Positions 8,479-16,620 of a stretch of DNA of 32,070 nt are shown in pieces. The translations under genes and the position numbers were made by a program. The stretch comes from DASULK01 sp036381835 (lineage in GTDB: Bacteria; Actinomycetota; Actinomycetes; Mycobacteriales; Micromonosporaceae), in contig DASVCA010000097.1 of NCBI GenBank assembly GCA_036381835.1, forward strand, positions 1-32,070. Reading direction: 5' to 3'. A model generated the notes under the pieces. That model searched no databases. It had not been told where the DNA came from and saw only the letters and a program-made list of their open reading frames with translations. The number at the start of each line of letters is the position of its first letter. Position 1 is the first letter of the stretch.

Positions 8479-9687
8479 GTGCTCGCCCTGATTTCTCCTG
8501 GTCAAGGTTCGCAGAAGCCCGGTTTCCTCGCCCCGTGGCTCGACCTGCCCGGCGCCGAGGCACGGCTGCGCTGGTGGTCGGCACTCGCCGGCGTCGATCT
8601 CATACACCTCGGCACGAGGGCGGACGCGGATGAGATCAAGGACACCGCACGGACCCAACCGCTCCTGATCGCCGCCGCGCTGCTGGCCGCCGAGCACCTG
8701 CCGGGCGACGCTCCCACCGGTCGTCCCGGGCTGGGCGGGCTGCACGACGTGGCGGTCACCGCCGGACACAGCGTCGGTGAGCTGGCGGCCGCCGCGCTGG
8801 CCGGCGTGCTCACCCCGGAGGCCGCCATCACCCTGGCCGCCATACGGGGCAGGGAGATGGCCGCGGCATGCGCCCTCGAACCGACCAGCATGGCCGCGGT
8901 GCTCGGCGGCGACGCCGACGAGGTGCTGGCCGCGATCGATAAGCATGGGCTGCACGCGGCCAATCACAACGGCATTGGACAGATCGTCGCCGCTGGTGCG
9001 GTCGACCGGCTGGAGAAGTTGGCGGCCGACCCGCCCGCCGGAGCACGCGTGCGGGTTCTGCAGGTCGCCGGTGCCTTCCACACGCCCTACATGGCCCCCG
9101 CCGAGCGGGCCTTGGCCGCCGTCGCCGAGGGGATCACGCCCGGCGAGCCGGTCCGGATCCTGCTCTCCAATCGGGACGGCGCCGCGGTCGACCACGGCCG
9201 TGAGATGCTGCAGCGGCTCGTGCGGCAGGTGACCGCGCCGGTGCGCTGGGACCTGTGCATGCGTACCCTCGCCGACCTCGGGGTGACCGCGGTGATCGAG
9301 CTGCCGCCCGCCGGGACCCTGGCCGGCCTGCTCAAGCGGGAACTGAGATCCGTCGGGGTGCCCGAGATCGTGACCGTCAACACCCCGGATGATCTGCCCG
9401 CGGCACGCGACCTGATCGCGCGGCACGGCGTGTTGCCGAGCCGGGAACCGGCCATGCCGTTCCGGGTGGTCGTGGCCGGCGCCGCCGGTACATTCGTGCC
9501 CGACAGCGGCCTGCGCGAGGGCGACACGGTGACCCCGGGTCAGCTCATCGGACAGGTCATCACCCGGCAGGGGCCGGTCGACGTGACCGCCCACGCCGGT
9601 GGCGTGCTCACCGAATGGCTCGCCCATCCCGACGACCCGGTTGCCCCGGGCCAGCCTCTCGTCCGCATCGGAGGACACAGCCAGTGA
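8479..9687 (+). CDS. fabD: Malonyl-CoA:ACP transacylase fused to a degenerate biotinyl/lipoyl-like domain
   Basis: Transfers malonyl from CoA to ACP, supplying extender units for type II fatty acid synthesis. Residues 1 to about 313 are a normal FabD: GQGSQKPG at the N-terminus, nucleophile Ser98 in GHSVGE, Arg123 and His201 in AFHTPYM. The protein is 402 residues, while typical FabD is about 310. Residues about 326-398 fit the biotin/lipoyl carrier fold: a VVAGAAGTFVP strand, EGDTVTPGQ turn, VITRQG at the hairpin where EAMKM would carry the lysine, and then GGVLTEWLAHPDDPVAPGQPLVRI. The hairpin has no lysine, so the domain cannot be biotinylated there. The GTG start has no strong ribosome site. 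It overlaps fabH by four bases. Confidence 0.93.
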   Translation: MLALISPGQGSQKPGFLAPWLDLPGAEARLRWWSALAGVDLIHLGTRADADEIKDTARTQPLLIAAALLAAEHLPGDAPTGRPGLGGLHDVAVTAGHSVGELAAAALAGVLTPEAAITLAAIRGREMAAACALEPTSMAAVLGGDADEVLAAIDKHGLHAANHNGIGQIVAAGAVDRLEKLAADPPAGARVRVLQVAGAFHTPYMAPAERALAAVAEGITPGEPVRILLSNRDGAAVDHGREMLQRLVRQVTAPVRWDLCMRTLADLGVTAVIELPPAGTLAGLLKRELRSVGVPEIVTVNTPDDLPAARDLIARHGVLPSREPAMPFRVVVAGAAGTFVPDSGLREGDTVTPGQLIGQVITRQGPVDVTAHAGGVLTEWLAHPDDPVAPGQPLVRIGGHSQ

Positions 9688-10625
9688 GTCGCATCATCTC
9701 CCTCGGTCACTACCAACCGGCGCGGGAGCTGACCAACGAGGACCTGACCCGCATGGTGGAAACCACCGACGAGTGGATCCGCGAGCGGGTGGGGATCCAC
9801 ACGCGGCGCATCGCCGCGGAAGACGAGACGGTGGCGGACATGGCGGCCGCCGCGGCCGCCAAGGCGCTGGCGAACGCCGGATTGACCGCCGCGGACATCG
9901 ATCTGGTCGTGGTGGCCACCTGCAGCGCGGTGGACCGTACGCCGAACGTGGCCTGCCGGGTCGCGGCCAAGCTCGGCATCTCCGCGCCGGGTGCCTACGA
10001 CATCAACACCGCCTGCTCCGGCTTCTCCTACGCCCTGGCCTCGGCCGATCACGCCTTGCGCGCCGGTGCGGCCCGCAAGGCGCTGGTCATCGGCGCGGAG
10101 AAGCTGTCCGACTTCACCGACTGGACCGACCGGTCGACCTGCATCCTGTTCGGTGACGGCGCGGGCGCGGCGGTGGTCACCGCCACGCCGGAGGGGGAGG
10201 CGTCGGGGATCGGCCCGGTGCTGTGGGGGTCGGTGCCCGAGCGCAGCGACGCGGTCCGCATCGAAGGCTGGCGACCGTACATCCGGCAGGAGGGACAGGC
10301 TGTGTTCCGCTGGGCCACCACCGAGCTCGCGCCACTGGCCAGGCAGGCCTGCGAGCGTGCGGGGGTCGCCCCCGAGGAGATCGCCGCGTTCGTCCCTCAC
10401 CAGGCCAACGCCCGGATCATCGACGGCATCGCCAAACGGCTGGGCATGCCCAACGCGATCGTGGCCAAGGACATCGTCGAGTCCGGCAACACGTCGTCGG
10501 CGAGCGTACCGCTGGCCCTGTCCAAGATGGTGGAGCGTCGAGAGATACCGTCGGGCGCGCCGGTGCTGCTGTTCGGTTTCGGCGGGGGCCTCACCTACGC
10601 CGGTCAGGTCATCCGCTGCCCGTAG
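9684..10625 (+). CDS. fabH: 3-oxoacyl-ACP synthase III
   Basis: Condenses an acyl-CoA primer with malonyl-ACP to start fatty acid synthesis; in actinomycetes the primers are often branched short acyl-CoAs, giving iso and anteiso acids. The 313-residue product has the Cys-His-Asn triad: C111 in NTACSGFSYA, H239 in VPHQAN and N269 in ESGNTS. The GFGGGLTYAG C-terminal loop is also typical. The GTG at 9684 overlaps the fabD stop as GTGA, which implies translational coupling and excludes the longer upstream-extended frame. It is followed by acpP after 51 bases. Confidence 0.96.
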   Translation: MSRIISLGHYQPARELTNEDLTRMVETTDEWIRERVGIHTRRIAAEDETVADMAAAAAAKALANAGLTAADIDLVVVATCSAVDRTPNVACRVAAKLGISAPGAYDINTACSGFSYALASADHALRAGAARKALVIGAEKLSDFTDWTDRSTCILFGDGAGAAVVTATPEGEASGIGPVLWGSVPERSDAVRIEGWRPYIRQEGQAVFRWATTELAPLARQACERAGVAPEEIAAFVPHQANARIIDGIAKRLGMPNAIVAKDIVESGNTSSASVPLALSKMVERREIPSGAPVLLFGFGGGLTYAGQVIRCP

Positions 10626-10676
10626 GGCAAAACGGTGACCATCCGCAACCCAACCAGTGGAGAGGAAACAACCACA

Positions 10677-10916
10677 ATGACCCGTGACGAGATCATCTCT
10701 GGCCTCGCCGAGATCCTCGAAGAGGTGGCCGGGGTCAACCCGGATGACGTTACGGAGGAGAAGTCGTTCACCGAGGACCTCGACGTCGACTCGCTCTCCA
10801 TGGTCGAGGTCGTGGTGGCGGCCGAGGAGAAGTTCGGCGTGAAGATCCCCGACAACGAGGTGCAGAACCTGAAGACCGTCGGGGATGCGGTGTCCTACAT
10901 CGAGGCGCAGTCCTGA
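10677..10916 (+). CDS. acpP: Acyl carrier protein
   Basis: Acidic 79-residue carrier protein that holds growing acyl chains on a phosphopantetheine arm. The attachment serine is S39 in DLDVDSLSMVE, the standard DSL motif. Helix I (ISGLAEILEEVAGV), helix II after the serine and helix III/IV (DAVSYIEAQ) are all present. The ATG at 10677 follows GGAGAGG at a longish spacing of about 12 bases; the frame extends upstream but that part has no ACP character. One base separates its stop from fabF, consistent with a single fab transcript. Confidence 0.96.
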   Translation: MTRDEIISGLAEILEEVAGVNPDDVTEEKSFTEDLDVDSLSMVEVVVAAEEKFGVKIPDNEVQNLKTVGDAVSYIEAQS

Positions 10917-10917
10917 C

Positions 10918-12144
10918 ATGAGTCGTGCCGACGTCGTCGTCACCGGGCTCGGCGCGACCTCCCCGCTGGGCGGGGATGTCGCGTCGACCTGGGACGCCAT
11001 GGTCGCCGGCCGCTCCGGGGTCCGGCCGCTCACTCAGGAGTGGGCGGCCGCCCTGCCGGTGCGGATCGCGGCGCAACTGGTCGTCGAACCGTCCGAGGTC
11101 CTCGACCGGGTCAAGCTCCGCCGGCTGGACCGGTCGGAGGCCATCGCCCTGATCGCCAGCCGGCAGGCGTGGGCGGACGCGGGGCTGACCGACACCGACC
11201 TCGACCCGGAACGGCTCGCGGTCAGTCTCGGTACCGGTATCGGCGGCCTCCAGACGCTGCTGAATCAGGACGACATCATGGAGGCGTCGGGCCCGCGGCG
11301 GGTCTCCCCGCACACCGTGCCGATGCTCATGCCGAACGGGCCGGCGGCCTGGGTGGGGCTGGAACTGGGTGCCAGGGCCGGGGTCCACGCGGTGGCCAGC
11401 GCCTGCGCCACCGGTGCCGAGGCCATCGCGTTGGGGCTGGATCTGATCCGCTCCGGCCGGGCCGATGTCGTGGTCGCCGGTGGCACGGAGGCGGTGATCC
11501 ACCCGCTGCCGATCGCCGGGTTCGCCTCGATGCGCGCCATGTCGACCCGCAACGACGAACCGGAGAAGGCGTCACGACCGTGGGACAAGGCGCGGGACGG
11601 CTTCGTGCTCGGCGAAGGCGCGGCCGCGCTCGTCCTGGAGCGGGCCGAACACGCGAAGGCACGCGGTGCCCGGGTGTACGCACGGCTCGCCGGTGCGGGC
11701 ATCACCTCCGACGGGTACGACATCGTGCAGCCGCATCCGGACGGTGCGGGAGCCGTACGGGCGATCACCAAGGCGATCGCCGACGCCGGCGTCGCCAAGA
11801 CCGATATCGTGCACGTGAACGCCCACGCCACCTCCACCCCGGTGGGTGACCTGGCGGAGATCGCCGCGATCCGCGCGGCACTGGGCGACCACCCCGTGCT
11901 GACCGCGACGAAGTCGATGTCGGGTCACCTGCTGGGTGCCGCCGGTGCCCTGGAGTCGATCGCGACGATCCTGGCGATCTACCACGGTGTCGTGCCGCCG
12001 ACAGTCAACCTCGACGATCCCGACGACGGTGTGGACCTCGACGTGGCCGCGCACAAGGCACGGTATCTGGAGATTCCCGCCGCGCTGAACAACTCGTTCG
12101 GATTCGGCGGCCACAACGTCGCACTGGTCTTCACTCGCGTCTGA
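10918..12144 (+). CDS. fabF: 3-oxoacyl-ACP synthase II
   Basis: Elongating condensing enzyme of type II fatty acid synthesis, 408 residues. The Cys-His-His triad is visible: C163 in ASACATGA, H303 in NAHATSTPVGD and H337 in KSMSGHLLGA with K332 before it. The usual NAHGTST is NAHATST here, a mild change. The C-terminal NNSFGFGGHN oxyanion loop is intact. ATG at 10918 follows the acpP stop after one base. It is the last intact gene of the fab operon; in several actinobacteria a carboxylase beta subunit gene follows at this point, and only a scrap is seen here. Confidence 0.96.
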   Translation: MSRADVVVTGLGATSPLGGDVASTWDAMVAGRSGVRPLTQEWAAALPVRIAAQLVVEPSEVLDRVKLRRLDRSEAIALIASRQAWADAGLTDTDLDPERLAVSLGTGIGGLQTLLNQDDIMEASGPRRVSPHTVPMLMPNGPAAWVGLELGARAGVHAVASACATGAEAIALGLDLIRSGRADVVVAGGTEAVIHPLPIAGFASMRAMSTRNDEPEKASRPWDKARDGFVLGEGAAALVLERAEHAKARGARVYARLAGAGITSDGYDIVQPHPDGAGAVRAITKAIADAGVAKTDIVHVNAHATSTPVGDLAEIAAIRAALGDHPVLTATKSMSGHLLGAAGALESIATILAIYHGVVPPTVNLDDPDDGVDLDVAAHKARYLEIPAALNNSFGFGGHNVALVFTRV

Positions 12145-12173
12145 CCGGGCGCGCGGGGAGGTCGAGGGGCTGG

Positions 12174-12254
12174 CGACCTGCCCCGGAGGAGCGTGAGGCG
12201 CTGCGCGCGCGGCTGATCGAGGAGCAGATCCGGGTGGCCGGCCGAGTGAACGGT
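12174..12254 (+). pseudogene. Coding-like scrap, possibly the C-terminus of an acyl-CoA carboxylase beta subunit
   Basis: The frame starting at 12174 reads RPAPEEREALRARLIEEQ then IRVAGRVNG with strong G/C third positions, no start codon of its own and no ribosome site. From memory this resembles the helix near the C-terminus of AccD6-type carboxyltransferases (a PE-rich turn, an amphipathic helix, then AGGV), which normally continues into an IGVVDEV block; here that block is absent and the sequence runs into the GH3 gene. I treat it as a probable gene remnant left by a deletion. It could also be chance coding-like sequence in high-GC DNA. Confidence 0.35.
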
Positions 12255-12268
12255 CCGCCGGCGGTGCG

Positions 12269-13990
12269 TCAGGCGGTGCAGGCGGTGGCCGGCAGTCCGG
12301 GCACCGGGACCGGTGACCGACCGACGGCCTTCGCCCGGCCGGCCAGCACCTCGGCGAGCGCGGCCAGCGAGGCGGGGCTGGCGGAGTAGGTGGCGATACG
12401 CACGGGCGACCGGGCCCGGGCGAGCAGGTGCGGGGTGTCCAGGGCGACCGTCACCGCCGCATCCTCGCGTAGGTCGCCTGGGCCGTCTCCCGCGCCGACC
12501 AGGTGCACCACGGTGCCGTCCCGGTCGGCTACCTCGATGCCCACGTCGCGTAAGGCCGCGGTCAGCCGGCTCGCGGCTTGCTCGCGACCGTCAGCGGCGG
12601 TGACGGTGACCGGGCCGTCGACCAGTGGCCCGATACACGGGCCGGACAGCACGGTGATGGCGGCTGCGGCCACCCGCCGGGCCGCCTGCCGATGGTCGGG
12701 GTCGGCCAGTACGGACAGGTCCGGCGCCGGTCGGGCGGCGAGCCGGAACTTCAGGGTCAGCACCCGTGTCGCCGCCTCGACCAGTCGCTGTCGGGGCAAC
12801 CGGCCGTCGCGTACCGCGGTGAGCAGGCCCTCATGCGCCGCGGCGAGGTCGGGTGGCATGAGCAGCAGGTCGTTGCCCGCGGCCAGCGCGCGGACCGCGG
12901 CTTCGCCGGGTGTCCAGCGTTTGGCTGGGGCCATGTTCAGCGCGTCGCTGACCACCACCCCGGTGAACCCGAGTTCACCGCGGAGCAGGTCGACGAGCAC
13001 CTTCCGCGAGAACGTCGCGGGCCTGCCGGGGTCGATCGCTCGTACGTCGAGATGCCCGGACATCACCAGCCAAGCACCGGCTTCGATGCCGGCGGTGAAC
13101 GGCGGCAGGTCGTCGGTGGTGAGCGCCGCCCGGTCCTGAGCGAGGACGGGCAGGTCGTGGTGGGAGTCGACGGCGGTGTGACCGTGCCCGGGGAAGTGCT
13201 TGAGGGTTGCGGCGACACCGGCGCGCTGTAGCCCGCGAACCGCTGCCGCGACCTGTCCGGCGACGGCGGCCGGGTCGGCTCCGAACGACCGGGATCCGAT
13301 CACCTTGCTGTTCGCGCCGAGCACGTCGGCGACGGGGGCGAAGTTCACGTTGACCCCCACCGCGGCGAGTTCGGTGCCCGCCGCGTACCAGGCCGCCTCG
13401 GTCAGCGCCGGATCGCCGGCTGCTCCGAAGGCCATGGCGCTGGGGAGCACGGTCACCCCTTGTCGGATCCGGGTGACCATGCCGAATTCCTGGTCGGTGC
13501 CGATCAACAGCGGGGCGTCGCCCGCCCGCAGCCGACGGCCGGCTTCCTGCAGGCCGCGGGTGAGGTCGAACACCTGCGCGGGGCTGTCCACGTTACTGGT
13601 GACCTGGTTCGCGGCGGTGGGGTCGTCGGCGCTGAAGCCGACCAGGATCAGGCCGCCGAGTCGGTACCGGGCGACCATCTCGGCCGGGGTGTCGACGCCC
13701 GCGAGCTTTCGGTTGGCTGCGGCGGATGCCGGGGTGACCTCGGTCGCCGAGGCACCGTACGCGTAGGGCATCAGGACCTGGCCGACGAGGTCCTCGTCTT
13801 CGAGGGTGGCGACCAACTCGGCGGCCCGGGTGACCGGGTCCACGGCGGTGCTCGGCGCCGGTCGGGCGGGTGGCGATGCCTGCTCGGCGGGTGCGACCGT
13901 GCAACCGGAGAAGAGGCTCAAAGCGACTAGGGCGACGACGACTACTGTCCGCCAGGATGTCGACACGAGCGCCATCCCATCAGGTCGCAT
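12269..13990 (-). CDS. GH3 family lipoprotein, NagZ-like beta-N-acetylhexosaminidase
   Basis: Exported glycosidase of up to 573 residues. The N-terminus has a lipoprotein signal: VVVVALVALSLFSGC with the lipobox cysteine at C30, so it should be anchored on the outer face of the membrane. The GH3 barrel contains GTDQEFG, NVNFAPVADV, the NagZ-type loop KHFPGHGHTAVDSH (K264 to H277, with the D275-x-H277 general acid pair) and the nucleophile D349 in VVSDALNM. The Asp-His loop indicates N-acetylglucosaminidase rather than glucosidase activity, consistent with trimming cell-wall muropeptides. A second domain follows after about residue 430. ATG at 13975 is an equally possible start. Confidence 0.9.
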   Translation of the reverse strand: MRPDGMALVSTSWRTVVVVALVALSLFSGCTVAPAEQASPPARPAPSTAVDPVTRAAELVATLEDEDLVGQVLMPYAYGASATEVTPASAAANRKLAGVDTPAEMVARYRLGGLILVGFSADDPTAANQVTSNVDSPAQVFDLTRGLQEAGRRLRAGDAPLLIGTDQEFGMVTRIRQGVTVLPSAMAFGAAGDPALTEAAWYAAGTELAAVGVNVNFAPVADVLGANSKVIGSRSFGADPAAVAGQVAAAVRGLQRAGVAATLKHFPGHGHTAVDSHHDLPVLAQDRAALTTDDLPPFTAGIEAGAWLVMSGHLDVRAIDPGRPATFSRKVLVDLLRGELGFTGVVVSDALNMAPAKRWTPGEAAVRALAAGNDLLLMPPDLAAAHEGLLTAVRDGRLPRQRLVEAATRVLTLKFRLAARPAPDLSVLADPDHRQAARRVAAAAITVLSGPCIGPLVDGPVTVTAADGREQAASRLTAALRDVGIEVADRDGTVVHLVGAGDGPGDLREDAAVTVALDTPHLLARARSPVRIATYSASPASLAALAEVLAGRAKAVGRSPVPVPGLPATACTA

Positions 13991-14037
13991 CGGTGGGCCG
14001 CAACCCGCCAGCGTCGTCGTCGGGCCTGGTTCGTTCC

Positions 14038-14529
14038 TTATCCGACCTGTGTGAGCGGGGTGACCGGCGCTCCTTCACCCGCGTAGCGGTACGGTTCCAA
14101 CTCCGCGTCCCAGGCACCGCCCAACGCCTTGTCCAAGGCGTGCACCAAGGTTTCCGGATTCCTCGCGGCGGCCATGATCGCCCGCAGCCGGTCCTCGCCG
14201 AGTTGGATGTCCCCGGCCGCACCCATGACCCCGCGGAACAGACCGCGCCCGGGGGCGTACATGAACCGTTCCCCGTCGACGCCCGGGCTGGGTTCTTCGA
14301 GGATCTCGAAGCGGAGCATCGGCCACTGCCGGAGGGCAGCCGCCAGTTGCGCCCCGGTTCCCGGCTGCCCGGTCCAACCGAATTCCGCACGCCGCGCGCC
14401 CGGATCGATCGGTTGGACGGTCCAGCGCAGGCTGACCGGCGCGGACAGGACCCGCGCAATCGCCCACTCGACGTGCGGGCACACGGCGAGCGGAGCCGAA
14501 TGAACGTAGACGACGCCACGCGTTGGCAC
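14038..14529 (-). CDS. DUF3145 family protein
   Basis: Conserved actinobacterial protein of 163 residues recognised by its opening TRGVVYVHSAPLAVCPHVEWA and the internal RWTVQPIDPGARRAEFGW and LRFEILEEPSPGVDGERF blocks. Its function is unknown. It is usually found next to fab genes in actinomycetes, as here, where only the GH3 gene separates it from fabF. The GTG start at 14529 is supported by GGGAGGT five bases upstream. No signal peptide or membrane segment is seen, so it is cytoplasmic. Confidence 0.88.
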   Translation of the reverse strand: MPTRGVVYVHSAPLAVCPHVEWAIARVLSAPVSLRWTVQPIDPGARRAEFGWTGQPGTGAQLAAALRQWPMLRFEILEEPSPGVDGERFMYAPGRGLFRGVMGAAGDIQLGEDRLRAIMAAARNPETLVHALDKALGGAWDAELEPYRYAGEGAPVTPLTQVG

Positions 14530-14735
14530 TTGGACCTCCCGGGGGACCGAGGTGCGTCTTCCCCTACGAACCTCGATCGCCGGGCCGGTGCCGCTGGTGG
14601 CTGGGTTGTACTTGCATCATGATGACGTGGGGCAACGGCGTCCGCCAGGGAATCCGGAATTTCGTCAGGGGATTTTCCGGCGCGGGAGGGGTCTGCCGTC
14701 CGGACGGCTCGGCAGGTGACGACCGGGTCATCGTG
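14530..14735. other. Intergenic region between divergent genes
   Basis: No gene is supported between the DUF3145 start and the promoter at 14736. It should hold the DUF3145 promoter on the minus strand. The only structure I see is a 10-bp self-complementary word, CATCATGATG, at 14615-14624. Confidence 0.35.
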
Positions 14736-14763
14736 TAAGGTTCGACCGGCGGCTTCTGCCGCC
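14736..14763 (+). promoter_or_regulatory. -10 box and 5' stem-loop of the leader before the 109-residue gene
   Basis: TAAGGT at 14736-14741 fits a TANNNT box, placing the transcript start near 14748. The transcript would then open directly with a stable stem: GGCGGC (14748-14753), loop TTCT, GCCGCC (14758-14763). About 80 more bases separate it from the AAGGAG ribosome site at 14831-14836. A hairpin at the very 5' end usually protects an mRNA from decay, so this may mark a highly expressed gene. No riboswitch class is recognised. Confidence 0.4.
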
Positions 14764-14843
14764 GCTCCTGTCGGGCGGCCCACCGCCACATAGAGCCTCG
14801 GACCTTGCGTCCAGTACCGCACGTCTTGTTAAGGAGTACCTCC

Positions 14844-15173
14844 GTGGCGAGCAACACCTCCAAGACCGCCCGGGCATCCGTCCGCGCCGGCCAGGCCGGC
14901 CAGGGTGCGGCGCTGAGCGTGCTCGGCGAGTACAAGTACCTGATCCCGCTGAACGGTGGGAAGCACGCCTACGTCCGCAATCTGATCAGCGGTAGGACGA
15001 GGCACCTGCGTACCGATTCCCCGGAGTTCATCGAGGAGATCCGGCAGATGGCCAGCGCCGGACACGGAGCCAAGATCCGCAACGAGCTGAGCAACCTGGC
15101 TGCTGCCCACCCGGGCCACGGTTGGGACGCGACCGAACAGCGGCTGGTCGAGGCCGGCGTCTTCGAGGGCTGA
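14844..15173 (+). CDS. Conserved-looking 109-residue protein of unknown function
   Basis: I do not recognise a named family. The product is soluble with a basic, Ala/Ser/Thr-rich, probably disordered N-terminus (residues 1-25), followed by a compact segment with GEYKYLIPLNGGKHAYVRN and ISGRTRHLRTDSPEFIEEIR that looks like strands then a helix, and a helical C-terminus. The GTG at 14844 is set by AAGGAG seven to eight bases upstream. It stands alone between its own promoter leader with a 5' hairpin and a 16-bp perfect terminator stem, a layout expected of an abundant protein. No secretion signal or metal motif is seen. Confidence 0.72.
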   Translation: MASNTSKTARASVRAGQAGQGAALSVLGEYKYLIPLNGGKHAYVRNLISGRTRHLRTDSPEFIEEIRQMASAGHGAKIRNELSNLAAAHPGHGWDATEQRLVEAGVFEG

Positions 15174-15193
15174 TCCGCCGCGCATCGACGCGT

Positions 15194-15228
15194 GAAGCGC
15201 CCCGCCGCGATACGCGGCGGGGCGCTTC
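15194..15228 (+). terminator. Perfect 16-bp hairpin terminator
   Basis: Arms 15194-15209 and 15213-15228 are exact complements with an ATA loop, rich in G/C, followed by GTCGTTG with no long T-run. It begins 20 bases after the stop of the 109-residue gene. No gene converges on it, so it ends that transcript. Confidence 0.88.
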
Positions 15229-15307
15229 GTCGTTGCACCGGGCCATCAGTTGCACTTATTGCGATGTGAACATAGATTGACCGGAGACGGGACGGGGAAA
15301 GGATGGT

Positions 15308-16225
15308 GTGCTCGTGGGTGCCGGTCATGATCACGGTGCGGCGGCGCACGTCGGCAGCCGCCACCGCGGCCGCCTGTGGGCCGCGTTCCTGCTCCTCGTC
15401 GGCGTCATGGCCGCCGAAGCGATCGCCGCGCTGACCACCGGCTCACTCGCCCTGCTGTCCGACGCCACCCACATGTTCACCGACGTCCTGGGCATCGCCA
15501 TGGCCCTCGCCGCGATCACGGCGGCCCGCCGCGCCTCCGGCGACCCGCAACGGACCTTCGGCCTCTACCGTCTGGAGGTACTCGCGGCGCTGGCGAACGC
15601 GGTGCTGCTTTTCGGGGTGTCGGTCTACGTCATCGCGGAGGCCCTCCAGCGGTTCGCCGAACCTCGCGCGGTGGAATCCGGACCGATGCTCGTCGTCGCG
15701 GTATTCGGCCTGGTCGCCAACCTCGGGGCGTTCATGCTGTTGCGTTCCGCCGCCGGGGAAAGCATCAACGTGCAAGGCGCCTACCTGGAGGTGCTGGGCG
15801 ACCTGCTGGGATCGCTAGGGGTGATCGCGGCCGCAGTCGTGATCTCGGTGACCGACTGGTCGTGGGCCGATCCCCTGGTCGCCGTGGCGATCGGTCTGTT
15901 CATCCTGCCGCGGACCTGGCGACTCGGGCGGGCCGCACTGCGCATCCTCGTGCAGGCCGCACCCGCCCACCTGGACGTCGCCGCCGTTGGGGACCGACTT
16001 GCGGCGGTACCCGGCGTCTCCGGCGTGCACGACCTACATGTCTGGACCCTCACCTCGGGCATGGACGTCGCCTCCGCCCACCTCACCCTCGCGCCGGGCG
16101 CGGAGGTCGGCACCGTGCTCGCCGCCGCACGGACAGCCCTGCACGACGAGTTCCGGATCGAACACGCCACACTGCAGGTCGAACCGGAGTCGTCCACCGG
16201 TGCCTGTGGCCGGCCGCACTGGTGA
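15308..16225 (+). CDS. Cation diffusion facilitator (CDF) metal exporter
   Basis: Membrane proton antiporter of 305 residues that exports divalent metal, most often zinc in the CzcD-like branch. It has a short His-containing N-terminus (GHDHG), six membrane segments and a cytoplasmic C-terminal dimerisation domain (VSGVHDLHVWTLTSGMD, typical of the family). The first half of the transport site is standard: D52, H55 and D59 in LLSDATHMFTD. In the fifth membrane helix the second half reads YLEVLGDLLGS, so the usual histidine is E161 with D165 retained. The GTG at 15308 is preceded by GGGAAAGGA. Metal specificity may therefore differ from the classical zinc exporters. Confidence 0.92.
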   Translation: MLVGAGHDHGAAAHVGSRHRGRLWAAFLLLVGVMAAEAIAALTTGSLALLSDATHMFTDVLGIAMALAAITAARRASGDPQRTFGLYRLEVLAALANAVLLFGVSVYVIAEALQRFAEPRAVESGPMLVVAVFGLVANLGAFMLLRSAAGESINVQGAYLEVLGDLLGSLGVIAAAVVISVTDWSWADPLVAVAIGLFILPRTWRLGRAALRILVQAAPAHLDVAAVGDRLAAVPGVSGVHDLHVWTLTSGMDVASAHLTLAPGAEVGTVLAAARTALHDEFRIEHATLQVEPESSTGACGRPHW

Positions 16226-16251
16226 TTCGCGGGCCGACCCTCGTGAGCAGC

Positions 16252-16620
16252 TCAGGCGCCGGGCAACACGGCTGACCGGTTGTCGGACGGGTTGGCGAAG
16301 GACGGTTCCGGATTGCCGAAGAGGCCCAGCAGGCCGGTGACCCACAGCTGACGGTTAACGAAGCGGCTGGGCTGGGTCACCACCAACTGGACATTGCTCA
16401 CCCTGGCCGCCTGAAAGCCGGCGACCATCGCGCTGATGCCCACCGAGTCGATGAACGTCACCAGCCGCATATTGAGCTCGATCCGGACGGGGCGCAACTT
16501 GGTGAGCGCCCCGACAATCGCTTCGCGCACCTCATGAGCGGTGTCGACGTCGATCTCCCCGCGGGGCACGATCTCAACCACCCCGCCGGGCATCGCCGAC
16601 GTCACGATCGAGAGGCTCAC
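16252..16620 (-). CDS. STAS-domain protein, anti-sigma factor antagonist type
   Basis: Single STAS domain of 122 residues: an opening strand, VVEIVPRGEIDVDTAHEVREA, then VRIELNMRLVTFIDSVGISAMV, where the serine of the DS pair is the residue phosphorylated by anti-sigma kinases in SpoIIAA/RsbV proteins. Established role of the family: the unphosphorylated form binds the anti-sigma kinase and frees the sigma factor. The C-terminal tail after about residue 100 (NPEPSFANPSDNRSAVLPG) looks flexible. GTG at 16620 is chosen for the GGAGGTG six bases upstream; the frame extends 24 bases further with a less likely start. No kinase or sigma gene is adjacent. Confidence 0.87.
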   Translation of the reverse strand: MSLSIVTSAMPGGVVEIVPRGEIDVDTAHEVREAIVGALTKLRPVRIELNMRLVTFIDSVGISAMVAGFQAARVSNVQLVVTQPSRFVNRQLWVTGLLGLFGNPEPSFANPSDNRSAVLPGA

